Part shown: positions 51,598 through 61,127 of the stretch, one piece after another | Layout: each line of letters starts with the position of its first letter | Position numbering within the stretch: position 1 is the first letter of the stretch | Origin: Ferruginibacter sp. | GTDB taxonomy: Bacteria > Bacteroidota > Bacteroidia > Chitinophagales > Chitinophagaceae | DNA: 64,000 nt | Direction of reading: 5' to 3' | Assembly (NCBI GenBank): GCA_025359625.1 | Contig: JANYFT010000243.1 | Location: 1-64,000, forward strand | Position numbers and translations under genes: made by a program | The notes under the pieces: generated by a model | The model's input: only the letters and a program-made list of their open reading frames with translations | What the model was told of the DNA's origin: nothing | Databases searched by the model: none

Positions 51598-51613
51598 CTC
51601 TCCTGGAGGAGAG
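51598..51613. repeat. Short perfect hairpin in CTC-rich intergenic stretch
   Basis: CTCTCC-TGGA-GGAGAG following ACCTCACCCTCCTTCTCC. Confidence 0.6.
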
Positions 51614-51772
51614 GAAGCGGTTCTTTAACACTTTAATAAACATTTGTTCTTCCATTTCTTCATTTGCTTTTTAGTGGACAAGCTCCTACAAAATTATTTT
51701 TTATTAAATCGCAGTACACTGCTAATAACTGAAATAAATCATCCATCAAAAATCAGACATCAGAGATGCAGT

Positions 51773-52474
51773 TTACTGTTGTCCGTAATAACTATCGGGG
51801 CCGTGCTTGCGTTCAAAATGTTTTTTGATCAATGCATCTTTCAGCCTCGGTGCAGTTGGATTTATCTGTTCTGTCAGCAATGCCATCTTTGCTATTGCTT
51901 CTAACACAGCGCTGTTATACACTGCCTTTGCCGGTGTTTTGCCCCAGGTAAATGGCGCATGGTTTCCTACCAGAATCATTTCTATTTCTTCATACCTCAG
52001 GCCTTTTTCTTTCAGTTCATTCATTATCTGGAAGCCGGTTTCATATTCATAATTACCTTTTATCATCTCATCACTCATAGGTGGCGCACAGGGAATATCT
52101 ACGGTATTATGATCTGCATGAGTGGTACCAAAAATAGGTATGCTCCGCAGGCTTTGTGCCCATGCCGTAGCATAGGTAGAGTGTGTATGCACAATGCCGC
52201 CAATTGCCGGCCAATGTTTGTACAACACAGCATGGGTTTGTGTATCAGAAGATGGGCGCAGATCACCTTCGACGGTTTTACCATCAAAATTAACGATCAC
52301 CATATTCTCCGGTGACAGGTCTTGGTATGGTACACCACTTGGTTTAATGGCAAACACCCCCAATGACCTGTCGGCGGCACTTACGTTGCCGAATGTAAAC
52401 AATACCAATCCCAGCTCCGGCAACTGCATATTGCCTTTGTAGGCTGACTCACGTATGTCAAGGTATTTACTCAT
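51773..52474 (-). CDS. araD: L-ribulose-5-phosphate 4-epimerase
   Basis: FTFGNVSAADRSLGVFAIKPSGVPY, DTQTHAVLYKHWPAIGGIVHTHSTYATAWAQ, GTTHADHNTVDIPCAPPM, GNHAPFTWGKTPAKAVYNSAVLE. Confidence 0.97.
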   Translation of the reverse strand: MSKYLDIRESAYKGNMQLPELGLVLFTFGNVSAADRSLGVFAIKPSGVPYQDLSPENMVIVNFDGKTVEGDLRPSSDTQTHAVLYKHWPAIGGIVHTHSTYATAWAQSLRSIPIFGTTHADHNTVDIPCAPPMSDEMIKGNYEYETGFQIMNELKEKGLRYEEIEMILVGNHAPFTWGKTPAKAVYNSAVLEAIAKMALLTEQINPTAPRLKDALIKKHFERKHGPDSYYGQQ

Positions 52475-52598
52475 GCACCCAGTTTTTTATTGTACTATAA
52501 TTTATTAAAAAAATAAAATGAACCTCAAAATTATTCCAATTAGGCAATGCAATTCATCCAACCAAAATCATTCATTATTCATTATTAATCATTCTTTA

Positions 52599-54269
52599 TC
52601 AATTATCCATTGCTTCAACAAAGTTTCCCAATTGTTTGTAACGGGCATATCGCTGTTTGTAAATATCCACTTTACTTTGATCAGGAAAATATTCAGTATC
52701 GAACCCTTGTCCCATTGCTATCATCGCATCTTCTACCTTATCATAAATGCCTGCCGCTGTAGCTGCAAACATAGCTGCGCCTAAGGCACAGGTTTGTTCA
52801 GATTTATGAATGCGGATCGGCATGTTCATTACATCTGCCATCATCTGCATAATGAACGGCGATTTTTTTGCCACGCCACCAATGCCTATCAATCCTTTCA
52901 CCGGAACGCCTTCATCATTAAACCTGTCAACAATTGCTTTGGCTCCAAAACAAGTGGCTTCGGCAATTGCCCTGAAAATTTTGGGCGCATCTGTTCCTAA
53001 ATTCAATCCTGCAACAGCTCCTTTCAATAGTTGGTTGGCATCAGGCGAGCGGCGGCCATTTAACCAATCCAGCGCCAGTTCATTGTTTTCTGCAAGAGGA
53101 ATTAAACTGGCTTGTTTGCTCAACTCTGCAATGATATTATTGGTAGCTTCTTCAATTAATTTAGCAGCAGTATCCGCATCAATAATGGCAGATTTGGGCA
53201 ACAGTTTTTGTAAGGGCCAGGCCAGGATATTTTTAAACCAGGCATAAGCATCGCCAAACGCAGACTGCCCTGCTTCCATTCCCATCATACCCGGAATAAC
53301 AGAACCGGGCACCTGTCCGCAAATGCCTTTAATCAATTTCCCTTCCACTTCGTTCATTGGTGCAACCAACATATCGCAGGTAGAAGTACCCATTACCTTA
53401 CTTAAATGATATGCTTCTATCTGTCCGCCTACGGCACCCATGTGAGCATCAAATGCACCCACACCAATTACTACATCTGTGCTAAGTCCCAGTGTAGCGG
53501 CCCACTCCGAAGAAAGATGCCCGACAGATTCTGCGGAAGTATATGTTTCTGTAAATAATTTATTGGTGAATCCTTTTAACAAGGGATCAAGAGAAGTAAA
53601 GAAATCATCGGGTGGCAAACCATTAAAATCAGCACTCCACAAGGCTTTGTGGCCTGCGCTGCATACCCCACGCTTCAGTTGTTTTGCATCTGTTCCGCCC
53701 GATAATAAAAAAGGTATCCAGTCGCAATGCTCTACCCATGAATGTGTGGCGTTGCTAACTTCGCTGTCTGCACGAAGTATGTGTAACAACTTTGCCCAAA
53801 ACCATTCTGACGAATAGATGCCGCCCACAAACTGCAGGTAATTGGTATCAAATTTTTTGGCATGTTCATTTATTTCGGCTGCTTCGCCGGTACCGGTATG
53901 GTCTTTCCACAAAACAAACATGGCATTGGGATTTTTTTCAAATGCCGGCAATAAAGCCAAGGGCGTTCCGGTTGCATCTACTGCTACCGGCGTTGAACCT
54001 GTTGTATCAACAGAGATGGCCTTCACATTCAAAGCTATACCAGGACCAGCATGTTGTAAACAACTTTTAATGGTATACTCCAGCCCCTCTACATAATCAA
54101 GCGGATGTTGGCGGAACTGGTTCAGCGAAGCATTGCAGTACAATCCATCTTTCCAGCGAGGGTAATAAAAAACAGCGGCTGCAATTTCATCTCCATTGAA
54201 AGCATTTACAAGGATAGAGCGAACGGAATCAGTACCATAATCTACTCCAATAACATATTGATTATTCAT
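52599..54269 (-). CDS. araB: Ribulokinase
   Basis: YVIGVDYGTDSVRSILVNAFNGDEIA, DTTGSTPVAVDATGTPLAL, MFVLWKDHTGTGEAAEIN, GVGAFDAHMGAVGG, MGTSTCDMLVAP, GIGGVAKKSPFIMQMMADVMNMPI. Confidence 0.97.
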   Translation of the reverse strand: MNNQYVIGVDYGTDSVRSILVNAFNGDEIAAAVFYYPRWKDGLYCNASLNQFRQHPLDYVEGLEYTIKSCLQHAGPGIALNVKAISVDTTGSTPVAVDATGTPLALLPAFEKNPNAMFVLWKDHTGTGEAAEINEHAKKFDTNYLQFVGGIYSSEWFWAKLLHILRADSEVSNATHSWVEHCDWIPFLLSGGTDAKQLKRGVCSAGHKALWSADFNGLPPDDFFTSLDPLLKGFTNKLFTETYTSAESVGHLSSEWAATLGLSTDVVIGVGAFDAHMGAVGGQIEAYHLSKVMGTSTCDMLVAPMNEVEGKLIKGICGQVPGSVIPGMMGMEAGQSAFGDAYAWFKNILAWPLQKLLPKSAIIDADTAAKLIEEATNNIIAELSKQASLIPLAENNELALDWLNGRRSPDANQLLKGAVAGLNLGTDAPKIFRAIAEATCFGAKAIVDRFNDEGVPVKGLIGIGGVAKKSPFIMQMMADVMNMPIRIHKSEQTCALGAAMFAATAAGIYDKVEDAMIAMGQGFDTEYFPDQSKVDIYKQRYARYKQLGNFVEAMDN

Positions 54270-54291
54270 AATTGACAGGCAATATTTACCT

Positions 54292-54321
54292 CAAATGTAT
54301 TATTATTTGTTAGAATGACAA
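54292..54321 (-). promoter_or_regulatory. Candidate Bacteroidota-type promoter for araB
   Basis: On the minus strand TTG - 19 nt - TACATTTG, matching TTG-N19/20-TAnnTTTG, ending 22 bp upstream of the araB start. Confidence 0.6.
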
Positions 54322-54368
54322 TTATTTATTTAATTATTTCACCTCCTCTTATTTCAAAGGTAACTGGT

Positions 54369-54644
54369 CTAAAAATATTTAAAACCAGGTTTACTGAAAG
54401 TAACTACTTCCTGTAATTTCATTACATCGCTAAAGCGATACAATTCTGGTACACTGGAGTCAAAGTTTACATTGGAAATATCCGTTTCACTGATATGCTT
54501 TAGGTACTTCATCAATCGCCATAGGCTATTGCCATGGGCAACAATCAGGATATTCTTTCCCTGACTAAGTTAGGTAGTATTGACTGGTTGTAATAAAGCA
54601 CTCCATTCAGATTGCCCGTGGCGGATGATAATCAGGTTAGCCAT
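54369..54644 (-). pseudogene. gpmA: Decayed, internally deleted phosphoglycerate mutase (GpmA-type)
   Basis: Minus-strand frame MANLIIIRHGQSEWSALLQPVNTT*LSQGKNILIVAHGNSLWRLMKYLKHISETDISNVNFDSSVPELYRFSDV...*; joins N-terminal RHG motif to C-terminal AHGNSL region with stop between. Confidence 0.85.
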
Positions 54645-54760
54645 GGTATAAAATCAGGCGGATTTTATGGCTGTCGCTAATAATAAAATAGTAAGTTCTT
54701 TTGACTGGTTGTGTGCTGAATCCTTTAACTTTATTCTTTACCAATAACCCATTAACGATT

Positions 54761-55873
54761 ATGACACCACCTGCAACCACTTCACAAAGATTATATTCCC
54801 TTGATGCATTACGCGGTTTTGATATGTTCTGGATTATGGGCGCTGAAGAAATTTTTCATGCACTGGCTAAGGCTACAGGCTCTTCGTTCTGGGGAGGGAT
54901 TGCCACTGAATTAACGCACCCCGACTGGAATGGCTTTCATTTCTATGATTTAATATTTCCGCTGTTTCTTTTTATTGCCGGTGTTGCAACACCTTATTCT
55001 GTTGGGCGTGAATTGGAAAAGGGAAAGAGCAAAAATGAACTGTTGGTACGTGTTATTAAAAGAGGTTTTACCCTTGTATTGCTTGGCCTTATTGCAAATA
55101 ATCATTTGCAGATAAGGCCCCTGGCCGAAATACGTTTTGGTAGTGTGCTTGGCCGTATTGGCCTGGCTTATATGTTTGCCAACATCATTTCTTTATATGC
55201 AAAGGAACGTGCACAGATTATTTGGTTTTGTTCGCTGCTTATTGGTTACTGGCTGCTGCTAAAATTTAATTCTGCACCTGGCTTTCCAAAAGGCGACCTT
55301 ACCATGGAAGGTAATTTTGTTTCTTATATTGATCGCAAGATTATGCCCGGAAAACTTTATCTCGGTATCCACGATCCGGAAGGTTTAATGTCTACCATTC
55401 CTGCAATTGGCACCGGGTTACTGGGAATTTTAACTGGTAATTTTTTAAAGAATAATCCATTAAGTCAGCAAAAAAAGGCATTGTATATGTTTATTATTGG
55501 GCTTGTATGTATTGCACTGGCACATGTTTGGAACCTTGATTTGCCCATCAATAAAAATCTCTGGACAAGTTCTTTTGTTCTTAATGTTGGAGGATACAGC
55601 CTCATCCTTTTATCCGTGTTTTATTATATCATTGATATTCTCGGTTATAAAAAATGGGCCTTCTTTTTTAAGGTCATCGGAATGAACTCTATTCTGATTT
55701 ATATGTCAGGTATTTTTATTAATTGGGCATACACCACCAACGGATTTTTTCAATGGCTTGGCCAATTGATTGGAGACCCTTACAATGCGGTGGTGCTTGC
55801 CATTTGCTACGTATTGGTTAAATGGGCTTTTCTATATTTCATGTACCAGAAGAAAGTTTTTTTACGGGTGTAG
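54761..55873 (+). CDS. DUF5009 / heparan-alpha-glucosaminide N-acetyltransferase-like membrane acyltransferase
   Basis: RLYSLDALRGFDMFWIMGAEEIFHALAKATGS, HPDWNGFHFYDLIFPLFLFIAGVATPYSVGRELEKG, multiple TMs; start at 54761. Confidence 0.85.
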   Translation: MTPPATTSQRLYSLDALRGFDMFWIMGAEEIFHALAKATGSSFWGGIATELTHPDWNGFHFYDLIFPLFLFIAGVATPYSVGRELEKGKSKNELLVRVIKRGFTLVLLGLIANNHLQIRPLAEIRFGSVLGRIGLAYMFANIISLYAKERAQIIWFCSLLIGYWLLLKFNSAPGFPKGDLTMEGNFVSYIDRKIMPGKLYLGIHDPEGLMSTIPAIGTGLLGILTGNFLKNNPLSQQKKALYMFIIGLVCIALAHVWNLDLPINKNLWTSSFVLNVGGYSLILLSVFYYIIDILGYKKWAFFFKVIGMNSILIYMSGIFINWAYTTNGFFQWLGQLIGDPYNAVVLAICYVLVKWAFLYFMYQKKVFLRV

Positions 55874-56060
55874 ATAATGTTGCAATCTGATGAAAGATAT
55901 AATGAAACAGCAAAACAAAAATGATATAAACCTGTACGATTTAACCGATTTAAAAAAGGAAAATTTTATTACCATTTTGTGGGATAACAAGGACAGGGGA
56001 AAATGGAATTGATGCAGCGTTGCAGGTGACTTTGGTTAAACAAATTCATGCGAAAAGTAG

Positions 56061-56240
56061 TGGTAAATTATATCAAAATATTTGGCCGAATAAAGAAGTG
56101 GGAAATATAATTTAAGAGAAGTTTTAAACGCTATATTTTATTTAATTAAACGGTTGTCAATGGTGAATGTTGCAGGTGATTTTAATTTCTAAAAATTGGC
56201 ATACTATTATTTTGGGGTAGGGGTGCAATAAGAGTTATGG
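56061..56240 (+). pseudogene. IS5-like transposase N-terminal relic (degenerate)
   Basis: Frame reads W*IISKYLAE*RSGKYNLREVLNAIFYLIK, then (+1 shift) GCQW*ML, then back in frame GDF...LAYYYFG; stops and two compensating single-base indels. Confidence 0.75.
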
Positions 56241-56382
56241 TAAAGAGTAAGGAGGAATGAAAGTTGGAAGATAAAAAAAGATGAATTGCATTTAACATTC
56301 ATAATTTAAATCTTGACAGACTTATTCTGATATATTTTTCCATTGCATTAATTATGATATACAATTTGCCCAATATTAAAAA

Positions 56383-59178
56383 CTATGGTGCTGGGCTAAA
56401 ATCGAACCACAAATTTCCTTTAACTGGTGCATAATTCAACTGCAGGTTCAACTGGCTTTGCGGCCCCATTTTATCTGCTGCCTGAAACTTGGTACCAATC
56501 GGGCTGATGGCATTCATAAAACCAATATTCCCTTCTGCAAATGCCGGGCTTGTGTTTTCATTACTTGCGCCCATTGGTTTCAGCGGTTTCAGCATTTGAA
56601 GAAAAATATTTTCTTCATCATTGTATACCCTGAAAGAAGATTCTTTATTCTCAATAACTACCCAATACAATTCGGCATGGTAACCCTTAAACTCAGGGTA
56701 CTGCCAGCTTTCGCCAGTGATGGTATTGTTATAATCTTTATGCCATACACCAAACTGCTGTCCTTTTAAACGGTTTTTCCAAACACGGTAAGGGCCACGG
56801 CCCATCCATTTCATGCCGGTAATTTTTTCTTCCGGATAACTAAAACTAATGCCTATGCAGGGAGCATCACCACGCTTTGAAAAACTATATTCCAGTTTAA
56901 CAGGCTTACCCGGATTGAATATCCATTTTACGTTAAAATAGCTATCGCCCTGGTAAACTGGTTCTACAATATATTGCTCTCCGTTTGCATAATACTTTAA
57001 CTCTTTTAGCGTATGTTTTACACCGGCAACAATTGGCCCGTTTGATAAGGAGATGGTTGATTGGCTATTTACTACTTTTGAAAGCAGGCCAGTGGTGGTA
57101 TCAAAATAACAACGGATGCCGCCTGATTGTACAATTAAATAATTATCCTTTACTGTTGTTTCAATTGTTGATTTGTTTATTGGCAGCATTATTTTTTTTG
57201 CAACAGCTGCTGTTGATTGCAAAGGCCAGCTCCAGGTGAATATTTCTTTTTTATAAGGATCAAATGCAGTAAGATAGAGTGCATCGTTTGTATTCCATGA
57301 TGCAGGCAAATTCAATTGCAGCAATCCTTTACCACCAGGCGCCAATGAAATCCCTTCAATTTTTCCTGAAGCAACAATGGTATTTGTAATTGTTGAATCG
57401 TTTGTTGAAGGCAACTTTGCAAGTTTCCATTCAAACAAGCATTGGTTGAGGTTGGTGTATAAATAACGATTTTCTATGGCAAGCTTACCATCAAAGCCGG
57501 GCCTGATGGAAGGCTGCGGAATATACACCGGGCTCCATATTTCCTTAATGGCATAAAAGCTTGCTTCCTTCTCACGGTAAGGGCCAACAATACCGTCTGG
57601 CGCATGATTGCCATCAGTATCCATCATGCTATCCTTATCCATTCTAACAATACCTTCATCATGAAAGCTCCATAAAAAACCACCGGCGCCATAAGGATGT
57701 TGTAAGATAAGGTTCCAGAAATCATCAAGGCCTGCAGCATGACCACCATCATACAGGCCATGCATAAATTCTGTTGGAAAAAAAGGTTCTTTCCCATACA
57801 AAGATGAATTGACTACATAATTATAATCGGGATAATGTTTAGTATCAGTGCCATTAAATTTTTCCCATGGATGAATGACCAGTCTGTTTTGCGGTTCGTA
57901 TAATTGATAGTCATTGTCCAGTGCCTTGTTCCAGCCACCTTCATTGCCATTATCCCAGATAACTATTGAGGGATGGTTTACATCTCTTATCACCAATTCT
58001 TTTACAAGCCGTTTTCCCACTATTGTATCATAAGCCGCCTGCCATCCCGTTAACTCATCCAGCACAAACAAACCCAGCGAATCGCAGGCATCTAAAAAAT
58101 GTTGATCTGGTGGATAGTGGGACATGCGAACTGCATTCATGTTCATCTCCTTCATGAGGTTAATATCCAGCAGGCTTATTTCTTTACTTAAAGTACGCCC
58201 GGTTAAAGGCCATGAACTGTGGCGGCATACCCCTTTAAAAATTACTTTTTCCCCATTCACATAAAACCCATCCTGCAATCGAAGTTCTGCTGTTCGAAAA
58301 CCAAATTTTTTAGTAATGATATGGACAATTCCATCTTTATTTTTTATAGCAACTTTTACCTGGTATAAATTGGGAAATTCAGGATTCCATAAATCAGGAT
58401 TATTGAATTGATTTTTTAGGATTAATTTTTCGGTCGATGAATTGGCCTTTATAAAAAAAGATGTTCCAACATTTACACCATTTAATTTTTGCACCTGCGC
58501 TTCTACTGTATTGCCTGCCGTAACATTCATGGCAAAAACATCCATGCTGAATGTACCATTTGCTTTGGCATCAATAGCAACACGGTCAATAAATACTGTG
58601 GGCACTATTTCTAAATATACAGGCCTGTAAATACCACCCAACACCCAAAAATCACCATTACGTTCCGCCCTGTTGATGGATGGATTAGCAGATTGTTTCT
58701 CAACTTTTACTTCCAGTAAATTATTAGTTCCATATTTTAGCAAGGCACTGATATCATATTTAAACCGGTAAAATCCTCCCTGGTGAATGGCACCTGCTAA
58801 GCGGCCATTTATCTTTACTTCTGTATCCGTCATGCTGCCTTCAAACACTATAAAAACTTTTTTGTTTTTCCATTGCCTGTCTGCATTGAATGCGTATTTG
58901 TACAAGCCCTGTTCATCAGTTTTTATTTTATCATGCCCATAACTATACCCACCAAAGCTTTGCTGCTCCCAGTTAGAAGGCACTGCAATCTTCGACCACT
59001 TACCACTCTTCATTCCTTTTGTACAAAAGAAATCCCATTGTACCGTGTGATCTTTATCAGTGCCAGATAAATATTGTATGGTAGTTTCCTGCGCCTTTAC
59101 CGGCAAAAGAAATACTAACAATGTTGCTGCTGCACTTACGCATTTTGTAACTACCTGTTTCAAATAATTATTGAACAT
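56383..59178 (-). CDS. GH2 beta-galactosidase-type glycoside hydrolase
   Basis: Jelly-roll WDFFCTKGMKSGKWSKIAVPSNWEQQ, FKGVCRHSSWPLTGRTLS, NAVRMSHYPPDQHFLDACDSLGLFVLDE, VIWDNGNEGGWN, FPTEFMHG, C-terminal MKWMGRGPYRVWKNRLKG. Confidence 0.9.
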   Translation of the reverse strand: MFNNYLKQVVTKCVSAAATLLVFLLPVKAQETTIQYLSGTDKDHTVQWDFFCTKGMKSGKWSKIAVPSNWEQQSFGGYSYGHDKIKTDEQGLYKYAFNADRQWKNKKVFIVFEGSMTDTEVKINGRLAGAIHQGGFYRFKYDISALLKYGTNNLLEVKVEKQSANPSINRAERNGDFWVLGGIYRPVYLEIVPTVFIDRVAIDAKANGTFSMDVFAMNVTAGNTVEAQVQKLNGVNVGTSFFIKANSSTEKLILKNQFNNPDLWNPEFPNLYQVKVAIKNKDGIVHIITKKFGFRTAELRLQDGFYVNGEKVIFKGVCRHSSWPLTGRTLSKEISLLDINLMKEMNMNAVRMSHYPPDQHFLDACDSLGLFVLDELTGWQAAYDTIVGKRLVKELVIRDVNHPSIVIWDNGNEGGWNKALDNDYQLYEPQNRLVIHPWEKFNGTDTKHYPDYNYVVNSSLYGKEPFFPTEFMHGLYDGGHAAGLDDFWNLILQHPYGAGGFLWSFHDEGIVRMDKDSMMDTDGNHAPDGIVGPYREKEASFYAIKEIWSPVYIPQPSIRPGFDGKLAIENRYLYTNLNQCLFEWKLAKLPSTNDSTITNTIVASGKIEGISLAPGGKGLLQLNLPASWNTNDALYLTAFDPYKKEIFTWSWPLQSTAAVAKKIMLPINKSTIETTVKDNYLIVQSGGIRCYFDTTTGLLSKVVNSQSTISLSNGPIVAGVKHTLKELKYYANGEQYIVEPVYQGDSYFNVKWIFNPGKPVKLEYSFSKRGDAPCIGISFSYPEEKITGMKWMGRGPYRVWKNRLKGQQFGVWHKDYNNTITGESWQYPEFKGYHAELYWVVIENKESSFRVYNDEENIFLQMLKPLKPMGASNENTSPAFAEGNIGFMNAISPIGTKFQAADKMGPQSQLNLQLNYAPVKGNLWFDFSPAP

Positions 59179-59625
59179 GCTGATTAATATTTTACTATTT
59201 AATAATTTTTTCCAGTATTACGCTAATCATGCCATGGCGTATTATAAGCTGGCCGGCATTATCCTTTATACTTTACCAGCAAATGTGGTGATAAAGTTCT
59301 GCATGATTGGGTAAATTTTTATTATTTTGATAATGCAACTTAATAATTACTTTTCAAGGGTTGAAAAATAATACAAGAAAAACAAGGGGCCTGCTAACCC
59401 GATTGTTATTGAAGACATGATTGACATGGCAGTTGTTATTTAGGAAATCTTTAAAATACAATTATAACAATTTGTATTGCCAGGGTTAAAAAGTGTTTAT
59501 TTCCAATAGCAGGGTGCCTGGCAAAAAGCATTTTTTAATCTGGCTGGTTTAAAAGGTTTACATTTATTTTCGTAGTTAACCTTAGGATAATAAATTTAAA
59601 AGAAAGGCATTCAATCAAAATCAAC

Positions 59626-61083
59626 ATGGATTATTATATTGGAATTGACCTTGGAACCACTTCTGCAAAAGCTGTTGCTTTTTCAGCAAAAGGCCATGTA
59701 CTTGCGCAACATGCTATTGGTTACCCGCTACTGCATCCGCAGGAAAAGCGGAGTGAACAGGAGCCGGATAAAATATTGCAAGCCGCAATTGACTGCCTTA
59801 ATAATATTGCTATTCAATTGCCTGGTTACCATCTGGCCCTTATTAGTTTTTCTGCAGCCATGCACAGTTTAATATTGATGGATGAAAAAAATAATCCTTT
59901 AACCAATTGTATTATCTGGGCAGATAACCGTGCCAGCGACTTAGCTGTTCGCCTAAAGGAAACTGAAGCTGGTAAAAACTTTTATCATGCAACCGGTGTT
60001 CCCATACACGCCATGTCGCCGTTTTGCAAATTATGCTGGTTTAAAGAAAACGAACCGGAGATTTTTGGCAGGGCTGTAAAATTTATAGGCATTAAAGAAT
60101 TTATTTTTTTCCGGCTTTTTGGAAAATATGTTGTTGATACTGCTGTTGCATCGGCAACAGGATTATTAAACACTAATTTATTGCAATGGGAAGAAAATAT
60201 TTTGGCTTACGCAGGCATTGATAAAAAACAATTATCAATTATCGTTGCTACAACGCATATAGAAAAGCTACAGTTAGGCATGACCGGTAACTTACCAACA
60301 CGGTTACACGTTTTTAAGCAAACGCCTTTTATAATTGGCAGCAGTGATGGCGGCCTTGCCAACCTGGGCAGTGGCGCAACAGTTGCAGGTTCTATGGCTA
60401 TAACTATCGGCACGAGCAGTGCGGTAAGGGTTGTAATACAACAGGCCATTACAGATAAACAACTGCGTACCTTTTGTTACCACCTTAGCGGTGCACAGTA
60501 CATTATTGGGGGCGCAAGTAGCAATGGCGCCATAGTATTGCAATGGCTTAAAGAAAATATCCTGCAAAATAAAAGTGCTTATGATGTGTTTGTCAGTATG
60601 GCCGAAACCGTTGCTGCCGGCAGTGATAACCTTCTATTGCTGCCCTATATTTTGGGCGAGAGGGCTCCACTCTGGAACTCAGATGCCCGGGGTGTTTATT
60701 GGGGCCTGGATATTAAGCATACGGATGCCCACATGATAAGGGCTGCCATGGAGGCTGTGGTGTATAATACCTACTGCATCGGCAAAATATTGATGGAGAA
60801 AACAAATGTTACCATTATTTATGCCAATGGTGGTTTTACAGATAGTAACCTTTGGGTACAAATGCTTGCAGACATGTTTAACCTGCCGGTTGTTGTACCA
60901 GCGATAGAAGAAACTTCTGCGCTGGGTGCAGTAATGATCGGGATGCAGGCACTGGACATTGCAAATACTTTTGATCTTCCGAATGGAAAAATTTATCAAC
61001 CTGACTTGAGAAATCATAGAATTTATTTGAGACAATGTGAAAAGATGGAACGTTTGTATGAATTGGTAAAAGGGGAATTTTAA
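59626..61083 (+). CDS. FGGY carbohydrate kinase, probable gluconokinase
   Basis: YYIGIDLGTTSAKAVAFSAKG, FSAAMHSLILMDEKNNPLTNCIIWADNRASDLA, GVPIHAMSPFCKLCWFKE, IGSSDGGLANLGSGA, LPYILGERAPLWNSDARGVYWGL. Confidence 0.88.
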   Translation: MDYYIGIDLGTTSAKAVAFSAKGHVLAQHAIGYPLLHPQEKRSEQEPDKILQAAIDCLNNIAIQLPGYHLALISFSAAMHSLILMDEKNNPLTNCIIWADNRASDLAVRLKETEAGKNFYHATGVPIHAMSPFCKLCWFKENEPEIFGRAVKFIGIKEFIFFRLFGKYVVDTAVASATGLLNTNLLQWEENILAYAGIDKKQLSIIVATTHIEKLQLGMTGNLPTRLHVFKQTPFIIGSSDGGLANLGSGATVAGSMAITIGTSSAVRVVIQQAITDKQLRTFCYHLSGAQYIIGGASSNGAIVLQWLKENILQNKSAYDVFVSMAETVAAGSDNLLLLPYILGERAPLWNSDARGVYWGLDIKHTDAHMIRAAMEAVVYNTYCIGKILMEKTNVTIIYANGGFTDSNLWVQMLADMFNLPVVVPAIEETSALGAVMIGMQALDIANTFDLPNGKIYQPDLRNHRIYLRQCEKMERLYELVKGEF

Positions 61084-61127
61084 CCGTGTAGCGCCGGATA
61101 AACGTTGTTGAAAGATCATAATAAAAC

